A stretch of DNA of 64,000 bases, taken from a virus. Location: positions 124,001 to 188,000 of the IMG/VR virus record IMGVR_UViG_3300023175_000005. One strand, written 5' to 3'. Positions 28,268 through 37,175 of the stretch are shown one piece after another. Every line of letters starts with the position of its first letter. Position 1 is the stretch's first letter. The notes under the pieces are model-generated. The model made no database searches and was not told the origin of the DNA. It was given only the letters and a program-made list of their open reading frames with translations. A program made the position numbers and the translations under genes.

Positions 28268-29303
28268 AATAAACGCAAACACAGAATGGGGCACACTTAA
28301 AGAAGTAATTTTAGGTAATGCAGAGTGGGCTCAAGTTCCTAGGATCAAAAACAAAGATATACATTGTGTTGACTATGCTAACATAGATGATTTATCCGAC
28401 ATGCCGGGCGGGCAATATCCAGAAGATGTTATTAACGAAACTATAGAAGACTTAAACGTGTTTCAAAAACAACTTGAAGACATTGGTGTAAAAGTCATGC
28501 GTCCTACAAAGTTTAATCATGGAGTTACACACATGTCTCCTGATTGGTCTACTGATGCATACTATAGTTATTGTCCACGTGATAGTGTGCTTACTATTGG
28601 TGATATGCTTATCGAAACTCCTATGCCTCTTAGAAGTAGATATTTTGAAACATTTGGTATGAGAAGTATTTTCAAAGAGTATTTTGTAAACGGCAGTAGA
28701 TGGATTGCAGCACCTAAGCCTAGATTACCAGATAAACTTTATGATAGATCAGATCTAAATGCTCCTACACTTACTGAATATGAACCAGCATTTGATGCTG
28801 CTAACTGTGTAAAGATAGGTAAAGATATATTATATCTTGTTTCAAACAGCGGAAACAAAATGGGCGCACGGTGGCTACAAAGTACACTTGGTGAAAAGTA
28901 TACAGTGCATATGTTAGAAAACGTGTATGCATATGTACATTTAGATACTAGTATTATGCCATTGGCACCTGGTAAAGTATTATTAAATTCTGAAAGAGTA
29001 AAAGAAGAACAACTACCTGACATATTCAACAAGTGGGAAAAAATATGGGCACCTGAACCACATGAAACACAGGTTATGCATGATTGGGCACCTGCAAGTC
29101 CTTGGCTAGGAATGAATATTTTAAGTTTAAGTGAATCTTTAGTTGCCGTTGAAGAAAATCAACATAGTTTAACAAAAACTTTAGAAAATTCAGGCTTTGA
29201 TGTTATGCACGTAAAGATGAGACATTGTCGAACACTAAGCGGCGGCCCCCATTGTGTTACACTTGATACAGTTAGAGAGGATGAATATGCAGACTATCGA
29301 TAA
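28260..29303 (+). CDS. Glycine amidinotransferase (AGAT)-like protein
   Basis: 347 residues from ATG 28260; a TTG at 28245 would add five. The fold family is indicated by EWGTLKEVILGN at the start, CPRDSV (~105-110), FDAANCVKIG with Asp179, YVHLDTSIMPLAPG with His227, and GGPHCVTLD with nucleophile Cys332. The Asp/His/Cys triad of AGAT and inosamine-phosphate amidinotransferases is thus complete. Such enzymes move an amidino group from arginine to an amine. Next to an aminotransferase-like gene, the likely product is a guanidino group on an aminosugar or amino acid. A second, altered copy is at 44020. Confidence 0.82.
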   Translation: MSKINANTEWGTLKEVILGNAEWAQVPRIKNKDIHCVDYANIDDLSDMPGGQYPEDVINETIEDLNVFQKQLEDIGVKVMRPTKFNHGVTHMSPDWSTDAYYSYCPRDSVLTIGDMLIETPMPLRSRYFETFGMRSIFKEYFVNGSRWIAAPKPRLPDKLYDRSDLNAPTLTEYEPAFDAANCVKIGKDILYLVSNSGNKMGARWLQSTLGEKYTVHMLENVYAYVHLDTSIMPLAPGKVLLNSERVKEEQLPDIFNKWEKIWAPEPHETQVMHDWAPASPWLGMNILSLSESLVAVEENQHSLTKTLENSGFDVMHVKMRHCRTLSGGPHCVTLDTVREDEYADYR

Positions 29304-30177
29304 AGCAATTATTGGCTTAGGTTGTAGTTGGACACAGGGCGAAGGCGGCTATACAGAAGAAACATGGAAGAAACACAACGGAAAGATGAATTTTCCTATG
29401 GATCAAAGCACAGACCTTATTCCTATGGAATGGGAAAACAGTTGGGTTAATGTATTAGCAAGGGATCATTTTACGGATTATACAGCAGTTAATTTAGGTC
29501 AGCGAGGTATAGGTAACAGAGCAGCAGCAAGGTGTTTGTACTTGACAGATATAGATTGGGATGCAATGGAAGATTGCATTATTGTGTTTATGCTAAGTGG
29601 ATACGAACGTTTTGATTTTTTTAGACAAGACATGCATTTTGACGAAGAGCCGCATTTTACAAGACACAGAGAACACCCTTATAAACGTGCTCATCATTAT
29701 AACTTTAATACTGTATGGCCTAATGATAGTGACAAGTTTTGGAAAGCATATACAAGAACTTGTTGGAGCGAAACATGTGCAAGTATGGAAACTCTATGTA
29801 GTATTTTAGAAGTGCAAAATTTTTGTAAGGCCTATGGATTTAAATTTGTTCTTGCAAATGCATTTGATTATAGAGGAAAACATGATTTAGAAACAAGAAC
29901 AGGCGGTTTGCACGATCAAATAGATTGGACAAAGTATATACACGATTATAGACATTATGATCAATTTGTAGATTTGCTAGTAGAAGCAGATGATTGGTTA
30001 CAAGGTGAACATGAAAGATCACAATGGTGGGATAGATATCATAATTTAGATTATCCTAAACAGTTTCTAACAAATGATATTCATCCAAATATCAATGGCT
30101 ACAAGTTAATGGCAAAAGAACTTGCAGAATTTATTACAGAAACATATGGCTTGACAACTGCAAAAAATCCTGTATAA
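29287..30177 (+). CDS. SGNH hydrolase-like protein
   Basis: 296 residues from ATG 29287; GAGAGG at 29275-29280 is correctly spaced for this start and too close for ATG 29281. GLGCSWTQGEGG holds a candidate nucleophile Ser14 (GDS-like block I). NLGQRGIGNRAAAR resembles block II, and TNDIHPNINGYKLM provides a clear D-x-x-H block V. It is the best-preserved of the three SGNH-like proteins here. Likely reaction: ester hydrolysis or acyl transfer on a glycan; inference. The gap to the next gene is 19 bases. Confidence 0.65.
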   Translation: MQTIDKAIIGLGCSWTQGEGGYTEETWKKHNGKMNFPMDQSTDLIPMEWENSWVNVLARDHFTDYTAVNLGQRGIGNRAAARCLYLTDIDWDAMEDCIIVFMLSGYERFDFFRQDMHFDEEPHFTRHREHPYKRAHHYNFNTVWPNDSDKFWKAYTRTCWSETCASMETLCSILEVQNFCKAYGFKFVLANAFDYRGKHDLETRTGGLHDQIDWTKYIHDYRHYDQFVDLLVEADDWLQGEHERSQWWDRYHNLDYPKQFLTNDIHPNINGYKLMAKELAEFITETYGLTTAKNPV

Positions 30178-30196
30178 TTTATAAAAAGGATTTCGT

Positions 30197-31720
30197 ATGA
30201 GCGATTATAATCAGTCTGCAGATATTGCAGAAAAGCAGTTAAAGAATATCAGCAAGACAATGTGTTATGCAAAATGGACACAGGTTTCTATGCATCTTAC
30301 AAATGGTAAAACGCATAGTTGCTATCATCCGCCATTGCATGATATGGATGTTGATGCTGTAAAAGCAAATCCTAAAGCCTTACATAATACTGCACAAAAG
30401 AAAGAAGAACGTGCAATGATGCTCAAAGGCGAGCGTCCTGCAGGTTGTGCATATTGCTGGAAGATTGAAGACGTAGGAGGTCGCAGTGATAGAATATACC
30501 GTTCCGGAGAGTATTGGGCACAGAATAGTAGAAGTGATATTATTGATGCACTAGATACAGGTGACGTAGATCCACGTTATATGGAAGTTAATTTTAACCA
30601 AGCATGTAATTTTTCTTGTATGTATTGTTCTCCACATTTAAGCACAACATGGGAAGAAAAAATCAAAGAACATGGCGAATTTAAAATACTAGATGCAGAG
30701 GGCAAGGAAACAGGACATAACAATCTAGAGTATTTGCAAGAAAAAGGACTTATGCCTTTGAAAGTACGGCAAAGCGAAAATCCTTATCTTGAAGCTTTTT
30801 GGAAATGGTGGCCTAGTTTATATAACAAACTAGAAGTATTTCGTATTACAGGCGGCGAGCCGTTAATGGACATCAACACATTTCGTGTACTTGAATATAT
30901 CTATGAAAATCCAAACACATGGCTTGAATTAAGTATTACAACAAACATGTGTCCTCCTAAAGAAGAACTTATGGATAGATTCTTATCTAAAGTAAAAAAA
31001 CTTGAAGAGATACAAATTTGGGAAGATAAAAATCGTTGGAATCCAGGTAGCGGAAACAACTGGTATGTTAACATGGCATTGAAAAACTTTGCGTTGTTTA
31101 TTTCAGTTGACAGCGTAGGCTCACAAGCAGAATACATACGTGGCGGATTAAAGTGGGATACAATGACACGTAATACTATGCGTTTTCTAACAGAAACAAA
31201 AAATACAACTGTTACATTTATTAATACTTTTAATGCTTTGTCTGTGCCAAAAGTAAAAGACTATTTAGAATACGTGTTAAAATTAAGACAGCGTTTTAGT
31301 GCAAGTAATCAAGGTGTGCAATATATTCCTATACACGACCCTTACACTAAACACGATGATTATGAAATACATCCTCGTCAGCGTATTTGGTTTGATATAC
31401 CTCTAATTAGATATCCTGACTGGCAAACTATTCAAATTTTAACACCAGACTTTGACAAGTATCTTGAAGAAGCAATTGACTTTATGAAACAAAATAGCAA
31501 TGTAAGCGATTTTGCAGGATTCTATGATTTTGAAATTGCAAAACTAGAACGCAATCTTGCTATAATGCGTGAACGTGTTGACATTAATCAAAACAAAATA
31601 GAATTAGATAGAAAAAACTTTGCAAGGTTTTTTGATCAGTATGACGAAAGGAACTTCTTAAAATTTGTAGAAGTGTTTCCTGAAATGGAAGATTTCTACA
31701 AGTTATGTAAAACTCTATAA
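30197..31720 (+). CDS. Radical SAM protein with N-terminal twitch-like Cys module
   Basis: 507 residues. Radical SAM Cys137, Cys141 and Cys144 (CNFSCMYC); GGEP at 219-222 (FRITGGEPLMD). N-terminal Cys23, Cys42, Cys84 and Cys87 (CAYC) match exactly those of the 460-aa protein at 15973, as do the HSCYHPPLHDM, ALHN and FWKWWPSL blocks, so these are close paralogues. The C-terminus is KFVEVFPEMEDFYKLCK. An AAAAAGGA ribosome site precedes the ATG in one of the few gaps of the array. Substrate unknown; the family includes enzymes of RiPP and cofactor modification. Confidence 0.88.
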   Translation: MSDYNQSADIAEKQLKNISKTMCYAKWTQVSMHLTNGKTHSCYHPPLHDMDVDAVKANPKALHNTAQKKEERAMMLKGERPAGCAYCWKIEDVGGRSDRIYRSGEYWAQNSRSDIIDALDTGDVDPRYMEVNFNQACNFSCMYCSPHLSTTWEEKIKEHGEFKILDAEGKETGHNNLEYLQEKGLMPLKVRQSENPYLEAFWKWWPSLYNKLEVFRITGGEPLMDINTFRVLEYIYENPNTWLELSITTNMCPPKEELMDRFLSKVKKLEEIQIWEDKNRWNPGSGNNWYVNMALKNFALFISVDSVGSQAEYIRGGLKWDTMTRNTMRFLTETKNTTVTFINTFNALSVPKVKDYLEYVLKLRQRFSASNQGVQYIPIHDPYTKHDDYEIHPRQRIWFDIPLIRYPDWQTIQILTPDFDKYLEEAIDFMKQNSNVSDFAGFYDFEIAKLERNLAIMRERVDINQNKIELDRKNFARFFDQYDERNFLKFVEVFPEMEDFYKLCKTL

Positions 31721-34284
31721 TGTATGACATCTTTTTTATTGGTGTAAAAAATGACACTTATGAATATCTAAAAGCAAATTTTGTTACAGCAAAATATGCA
31801 CCTAATTTTTTAACTGCCCAAAGTCAATCCTTAACAGACTTTTTTTGGGTAGTTCCTGATGATGTAAGTATAGTAGAAAATTTTACATTTGACTATGAGC
31901 CTGATGATTGGAGCAAGAATTACAACCATGTGTTTCTTAATGACACCAAATATGACGGTGTGTGTTTGATTCCTAAAGATAATGAAATTACTCTAGACGA
32001 AATTGAAAAAAGATGTTATAATAAACAAAAACAAGTAGAATTACAAGTTAGCGTACCAAAACCGTATGATAAGTTTTATATTGAAACATACGATGATTAT
32101 AAAGACGCACTGGAGTCGTCAAACACTGCAATGTTTTGGGCATTGTCATACAACTTAGAATTAAAGGAAGACTTTGACTTTGATTTACATTTTGCACATG
32201 ATAACATATATGACAAAGAAACAAATCATGTGTTCGTTCACGAAGTAAATGGACAAAAGTTATACAATGGAGTAGCACTGTTGACAAAAGCAAGAATTTT
32301 AACAAAAAAAGAAATTGAACATCGTTTTATTGTAAACAGAAAAGAATGGAACATTGTAGCAAGTGGACCTGTAAAATATAATAAATTTGTAATTGATAGT
32401 TGGGAAGACTATCAATATGCACTTGAAAATTCAAATACAGAAATGTTTTGGGGAACAAGTGTTAATATCGATACAAGCGGGTTTGCATTTGATACTTATT
32501 TTACACATGACAATGAATATGATAGAAAAACAAATCATGCATTTATACATCGTGTAGATGATAATGATTTATACAATGGTGTATTTTTATTTTCAAAACA
32601 TGCACCAGTATCGCAAAGAGAAATTGAGCATAGATTTATTGTAAATCACAAACCATGGGATGTAGTGGCAAGTAAACCTATACAATATGATAAGTTTCCT
32701 ATAGACAGTTATCAAGACTATGTAACAGCATTAAATTCAAGCACAACAGAAATGTTTTGGGGTATTCCTAAAGATGTAGACGTTGCTGATGATTTTAAAT
32801 TTGATCTATACTTTGAACATTCTAATACATATGACCGCAGTGTTAATCATGCATTTTTAAATAATGATACATATGACGGCATTATGCTTTTTAGTAAGCA
32901 GTCGCCGGTATCACAACGTGAAGTTGATTATAGATTCTATGCAAACAAAAAAGAATGGGACATTGTAGCAAGTACACCTAAACCGTTTGATGTGTTTAAT
33001 ATTGATACGTATGAACAATATCTACAAGCCTTAGACAATACAACAACAGAATTATTCTGGTTTAGTACAAATAATATTGCACTTGATGAAAAGTTTGTTA
33101 ATAGTTTTTATATCAGTCATCATGAGCAAATTGATAGAAAACAAAATCATAGTTTTGTACATAAAGTAGAAGATAAAGACTTGCGTACTGGTGCATATCT
33201 ATGTAGTATCCATAAACCTGTAAGTAAAAAAGAAATAGAACACAGGCATCTAGTAGAGCGTAAAGAATGGAATAATGTTGCTAGTGGACCTGCACAATAC
33301 GATAGATTTAATGTTGAGTCTTGGGAAGATTATTTACGTGCAGTTAAGATGAGTAAAACTGAATTATTTTATGCAGATGATCCTAATATTGATACAAGCA
33401 AGTTTAGATTTAATATGTATTTTGATCATGCAAACACATATGACAGAAAACAAAACCATGCATTTGTACACAAAGATGGCTCTGAAACAGGTTACAATGG
33501 ATTGTTTTTGTTGTCTAAACAATCTCCTATTACCAAAAAAGAAATTGAACACAGATTTGTTGTTAATCACAAGCCTTGGAATATTATGGCAAGTGAATAC
33601 AAAATTTATGATGTTGTGTTTATTTCATATCAAGAACCTAATGCAGACGAAAATTATGAACTACTGCTAGAACGTGTACCAAATGCAAAACGTGTACATG
33701 GAGTAAAAGGTATTCACCAAGCACATATCGAAGCAGCAAAACTTTGCGAAACTGAAATGTTTTGGATTGTTGACGGTGACGCACAAATTGTAGATGATTT
33801 TAGTTTTGAATATCGTGTTCCACGTTGGGACAGAGACATGGTGCATGTATGGCGTACACAAAACCCAATTAATGATCTAGTATATGGTTATGGCGGACTA
33901 AAACTGTTTCCAAGAATGTTAACTATTAATATGGATACAAGTAAGCCTGACATGACAACAAGTATTACAAACAAATTCAAGGCTGTCCAACAAATATCAA
34001 ACTTAACTTGTTTTAATACAGGACCTTTTGAAACATGGAAGTCAGCATTTAGAGAATGCTGTAAACTTTCATCAGGTGTTATTGACAGACAAAAAGACTT
34101 AGAAACACAAGAGCGTTTGGATATTTGGTGTACAAAAGGTGTAGATAAACCATATGGTGAATATGCTATAGCAGGTGCAAAAGCAGGCGCAGCATATGGT
34201 AAAGAAAATGCAACTAATATTGCTGCACTAAAACTTATTAATGACTTTGATTGGCTAAAGGATAAGTTCAATGCAGACACATGA
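31720..34284 (+). CDS. 854-aa protein: tandem ~100-aa repeats plus DGD glycosyltransferase-like domain
   Basis: 854 residues. Residues 112-625 are five tandem repeats of 100-105 residues, starting at about 112, 217, 320, 420 and 524. Each has a 'Y..F.IDS.EDY..AL..S.TEMFWG' opening, an 'YDRK.NHAF.H' middle and an 'EIEHRFIVN.K.W..VAS' end. Residues 1-111 are a more divergent copy. Residues 626-854 form a domain homologous to the 15035 protein, with VDGDAQIV (Asp685/Asp687). The repeats resemble this domain (ETEMFWIVDGDAQIVDDFSF versus NTEMFWGTSVNIDTSGFAF) but lack DGD. The active domain is probably C-terminal and the repeats may act as a scaffold or binding array. Confidence 0.72.
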   Translation: MYDIFFIGVKNDTYEYLKANFVTAKYAPNFLTAQSQSLTDFFWVVPDDVSIVENFTFDYEPDDWSKNYNHVFLNDTKYDGVCLIPKDNEITLDEIEKRCYNKQKQVELQVSVPKPYDKFYIETYDDYKDALESSNTAMFWALSYNLELKEDFDFDLHFAHDNIYDKETNHVFVHEVNGQKLYNGVALLTKARILTKKEIEHRFIVNRKEWNIVASGPVKYNKFVIDSWEDYQYALENSNTEMFWGTSVNIDTSGFAFDTYFTHDNEYDRKTNHAFIHRVDDNDLYNGVFLFSKHAPVSQREIEHRFIVNHKPWDVVASKPIQYDKFPIDSYQDYVTALNSSTTEMFWGIPKDVDVADDFKFDLYFEHSNTYDRSVNHAFLNNDTYDGIMLFSKQSPVSQREVDYRFYANKKEWDIVASTPKPFDVFNIDTYEQYLQALDNTTTELFWFSTNNIALDEKFVNSFYISHHEQIDRKQNHSFVHKVEDKDLRTGAYLCSIHKPVSKKEIEHRHLVERKEWNNVASGPAQYDRFNVESWEDYLRAVKMSKTELFYADDPNIDTSKFRFNMYFDHANTYDRKQNHAFVHKDGSETGYNGLFLLSKQSPITKKEIEHRFVVNHKPWNIMASEYKIYDVVFISYQEPNADENYELLLERVPNAKRVHGVKGIHQAHIEAAKLCETEMFWIVDGDAQIVDDFSFEYRVPRWDRDMVHVWRTQNPINDLVYGYGGLKLFPRMLTINMDTSKPDMTTSITNKFKAVQQISNLTCFNTGPFETWKSAFRECCKLSSGVIDRQKDLETQERLDIWCTKGVDKPYGEYAIAGAKAGAAYGKENATNIAALKLINDFDWLKDKFNADT
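32053..33594 (+). repeat. Five in-frame tandem ~300-base repeats inside the 854-aa gene
   Basis: Repeat units start at about 32053, 32368, 32677, 32977 and 33289 and end at about 33594. They are evident at the protein level from recurring EIEHRFIVN...W..VAS ends and YDRK.NHAF middles. They are divergent enough that no long exact DNA repeat is obvious, so this is an old expansion rather than an assembly artefact. Confidence 0.75.
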
Positions 34285-35179
34285 GTTACTTGATAGATTT
34301 GAATTGATGTATCCTAGAGATACTAGATTAAGTGATTTACGTAGAGCATATATTGACAAAGATATGAGTAGTATCTTTAGACTACTTCCTACTGTTATAC
34401 GTGGAAGTACAGATGATTTGCGTAAAGTAATGATGGAAAATAATTTACACAGTTTGTTTAGACTTGCAGAAGATGAAGAATTGCGTAAGTTATTATTAGA
34501 AAACAATACATATAAACTTTGGCCAGTATTGAAAAGATTTAAAGATACAAGATTTATTGATGCGTTTAAAAATCTACAAATAAACAATATTGAATACGAT
34601 ACAGATTGTTTTAGTAGAGGACAACTTGAAAGTAAACTTTGGTTAGTACAAGAATTACAAAGACAAAAAATTGATTTAGGCACAGTATTTCTTTGTGCAG
34701 GATGGTACGCTACACTTGCTACAATGTTATTTGAAAGTAACATTAAGTTGGATAAAGTTAGATCTTTTGACGTTGATCCTACTTGCGCAAACATTGCTGA
34801 AGTTTTCAATAAGCCTTGGGTAAAAGAAGAATGGCAGTTTAAAGCCTGTACACAAGATATTATGGAAATACAATGGGATGGGCATAGTTATCCTGTAAAT
34901 AGAAGTGATGGTAGTGTTTGTATGCTTTATGATACACCAGATACAATTATTAATACTAGTTGCGAACATATAGAAAACTTTGCAAAATGGTATGATTCAA
35001 TACCAGAAGGTAAATTAGTTGTACTACAAAGCAACAACTATTATGAAATTGAAGAACATGTAAATTGTGTAGGAAGTATTGAAGAGTTTGCAGTAAAGGC
35101 ATCTATGAATAATATTTTATATGCAGGTGAATTTGATTTGCCCAAGTATACGAGGTTTATGTTAATTGGATTTAAGTAA
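34271..35179 (+). CDS. Class I SAM-dependent methyltransferase-like protein
   Basis: 302 residues. The N-terminal ~110 residues are helical and charged (SDLRRAYIDKDMSSIFRLLP). From about 137 a Rossmann-like segment appears: TVFLCAGWYATLATMLF is a motif I-like glycine loop, and VRSFDVDPTCANIAEVF has an acidic motif II at Asp167. CMLYDTPDTIINTSCEHIENF would be motif IV. The glycine loop is less canonical than usual, so methyl transfer is likely but not proven. It overlaps the 854-aa gene by 14 bases. Confidence 0.55.
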   Translation: MQTHELLDRFELMYPRDTRLSDLRRAYIDKDMSSIFRLLPTVIRGSTDDLRKVMMENNLHSLFRLAEDEELRKLLLENNTYKLWPVLKRFKDTRFIDAFKNLQINNIEYDTDCFSRGQLESKLWLVQELQRQKIDLGTVFLCAGWYATLATMLFESNIKLDKVRSFDVDPTCANIAEVFNKPWVKEEWQFKACTQDIMEIQWDGHSYPVNRSDGSVCMLYDTPDTIINTSCEHIENFAKWYDSIPEGKLVVLQSNNYYEIEEHVNCVGSIEEFAVKASMNNILYAGEFDLPKYTRFMLIGFK

Positions 35180-35393
35180 GTTTACAACTAGACAGTTGCA
35201 ATTAGAATGTGCAAGAGCACTGAGCACAATGCAAGCAACTAATAACAACATATGGCAGTTTAACAAAGAAGCACACCATAACAGTTGGAATTGGTATTGT
35301 GCTGTCATACACTGGTATATTGAACAGTATGGTGATTTACCTAGTAAAGTCGGCCCTGGCAAGGATGTGGAGTTAGTTTACGATAATGTATAA
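35166..35393 (+). CDS. Small Trp/His-rich hypothetical protein
   Basis: 75 residues, TTG start; GAGG at 35152-35155 is an acceptable ribosome site. Sequence features include TRQLQLECARALSTMQ and NSWNWYCAVIHWYIEQYG. Not recognised. It exactly fills the space between the methyltransferase-like and radical SAM genes, overlapping both by 14 and 8 bases, which fits the packing of the array and supports it as real. It is the only protein this small in the array, so a role as a carrier, chaperone or modified peptide can be considered but is not supported by a recognisable leader or Cys pattern. Confidence 0.5.
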   Translation: MDLSKFTTRQLQLECARALSTMQATNNNIWQFNKEAHHNSWNWYCAVIHWYIEQYGDLPSKVGPGKDVELVYDNV

Positions 35394-36453
35394 TTATGAA
35401 GATATTAAAACTATTCATTTAGAAGTTACACAAAACTGTCAAGCCAGTTGTCCAATGTGTGATCGAAACATGAATGGTGAAGGAATAAATCCTCATATTA
35501 ACCTTGATGAATTGTACTATGAAGATTGCGTAAAGATATTTGATGCTTCCTTTATAAAACAATTGGATACTATGTACATGTGTGGTAATTTGGGCGATCC
35601 TATTGTTGCACAAGATACACTTGAAATATTCAAATATTTTAGAAAGCATAACCCTAATATGTGGTTAAGCATGAATACAAACGGAGGAGCAAAAAATGAA
35701 GAATGGTGGAGACAACTGGCTGAAGTTTTTGGAAGGATGGGTGCCGTTATATTTAGTGTTGACGGTTTGCGTGACACTAATCATCTATATCGCCAAGGTG
35801 TTGTATGGGATAATGTAGAACGCAATATGAGAGCCTTTATAGACGCAGGTGGCAGGGCACGTTGGGACTATTTGATATTTGAACATAACCAGCATCAAGT
35901 AGAAGAAGCAGAAGCACTTGCTAATGAATGGGGTTGCGAAAAGTTTATGAAGAAAAAGACTGGACGCTTTATTACACAAGATTCAAAAAAGAAAGAATCG
36001 CATCAAGCAGTTGATCGTAAAGGTAAAGAAACTACTGAACTAAAAAAACCTGATGAAAAGTACCAAAACAAAGCTTTAACTAAACAAGATAAAATTATAG
36101 AAAAATACGGAAGTATGGATGCATATTACAATGCTGTTCCTGTAATATGTAAAGTAAAAAAAGAAAACAGTCTGTTTATAACAGCAGAAGGACTTGCGTT
36201 GCCCTGCTGCTGGACTGCTGGACGTATGTACAAATGGTGGCATAAAGATCCTAAAATAGAACAAATATGGGATTTCATTGAAGATAAAACAAAATTAGAT
36301 GCACGTAATGGATTAGAAAAAGTTTTTAAAACAGGTATTTTTGATGCTATACAAAACAGTTGGAATAAGCCGAGTTGTTTTGCAGGTAAATTAAAAGTTT
36401 GTGCTATGAAGTGCGGTGCGGAGTTTGATCCATTTGCGGAGCAATTTAAATGA
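35386..36453 (+). CDS. Radical SAM/SPASM-type protein
   Basis: 355 residues. Core Cys18, Cys22 and Cys25 (CQASCPMC) lie at the very N-terminus with no upstream twitch module. FSVDGLRDTNHLYRQGV, then FEHNQHQVEEAEALA, are shared with 39492, 41793 and 62685. The C-terminal SPASM-like region has Cys255, LPCCW (Cys274/275) and CFAGKLKVCAMKCG. Residues ~195-240 form a Lys-rich insert (SKKKESHQAVDRKGKETTEL) absent from the paralogues. MCGNLGDPIV replaces GGEP, as in the paralogues. Substrate unknown. Confidence 0.85.
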   Translation: MYNYEDIKTIHLEVTQNCQASCPMCDRNMNGEGINPHINLDELYYEDCVKIFDASFIKQLDTMYMCGNLGDPIVAQDTLEIFKYFRKHNPNMWLSMNTNGGAKNEEWWRQLAEVFGRMGAVIFSVDGLRDTNHLYRQGVVWDNVERNMRAFIDAGGRARWDYLIFEHNQHQVEEAEALANEWGCEKFMKKKTGRFITQDSKKKESHQAVDRKGKETTELKKPDEKYQNKALTKQDKIIEKYGSMDAYYNAVPVICKVKKENSLFITAEGLALPCCWTAGRMYKWWHKDPKIEQIWDFIEDKTKLDARNGLEKVFKTGIFDAIQNSWNKPSCFAGKLKVCAMKCGAEFDPFAEQFK

Positions 36454-37175
36454 TATTATTTAATGGATGCAGTTTTACATACGGCGATGAATTAATAGAT
36501 GCTGAAAATACATGTTTTGCTGCACTTGCAGGAAAAAAATTAAATCAAGATTTTAAAAATTTAGGAACACTCGGCGGCAGTAATCATAGGATTGTTAGAA
36601 CTACATTTGCAAATTTAGATGAAAATATTAAAGCAGCAGTTATACAATGGACATCTCCTACAAGATTTGAACATTTTGTACAAGATAGTTTAGAGACAAA
36701 CGATGGATATAGAAAAGTTACTTTACAAAAATTAGGACCTATAGGTCACCATCATGATAGGACTATATGGAGAATGTTTAATGCAAACCAGTATAGTAAA
36801 ACAAATCTTGCACTTAAAAAATATGCAGTGCAAGTTAGAACTTATAGAGCAAACTGTATAGAATTTTTATATCAAGTACATCAAATTCAAACAGCCTTAA
36901 GATTAGCAGATATACCTTATTTTATGGTAAACGGAATAAAAGAAATACATCAAGATATATTTCCAGATAATTTATCTCATTTAAGAAATAGTTGTCCTGT
37001 ATATAATAAAATTGACTGGAGTGACAAAGTTTGGTTGTTAGATCCAAAAACTGATAGTATAGAAGACTGGACTAAACGTAATAACTATGCTATAGGTAGC
37101 GGCGAGCATCCACTTGAGGAAGCACATGATGCTTTTTCTGATATAATACTACATAGATTGAAAGATAAAATATGA
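36450..37175 (+). CDS. SGNH-like protein
   Basis: 241 residues. ILFNGCSFTYGDEL contains candidate Ser8 in a GDS-like block. NLGTLGGSNHRIVR resembles block II, and AAVIQWTSPTRFEHF parallels VIVQWSEPSRHDY in the 17348 protein, showing common descent. GSGEHPLEEAHDAF would supply the His, but no clear D-x-x-H is seen. It starts inside the upstream radical SAM gene (AAATGA overlap). Enzymatic activity is less certain than for the 29287 paralogue. Confidence 0.5.
   Translation: MILFNGCSFTYGDELIDAENTCFAALAGKKLNQDFKNLGTLGGSNHRIVRTTFANLDENIKAAVIQWTSPTRFEHFVQDSLETNDGYRKVTLQKLGPIGHHHDRTIWRMFNANQYSKTNLALKKYAVQVRTYRANCIEFLYQVHQIQTALRLADIPYFMVNGIKEIHQDIFPDNLSHLRNSCPVYNKIDWSDKVWLLDPKTDSIEDWTKRNNYAIGSGEHPLEEAHDAFSDIILHRLKDKI

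Noticed and set aside
30180-30187. TATAAAAA as a late promoter before the radical SAM gene at 30197
   Set aside because: It runs directly into the ribosome site, leaving no room for a normal start point; AT-richness explains it.
33371-33670. 99-codon + frame inside the 854-aa gene
   Set aside because: Out-of-frame shadow of the repeat region; composition is biased to Met/Ile/Leu.
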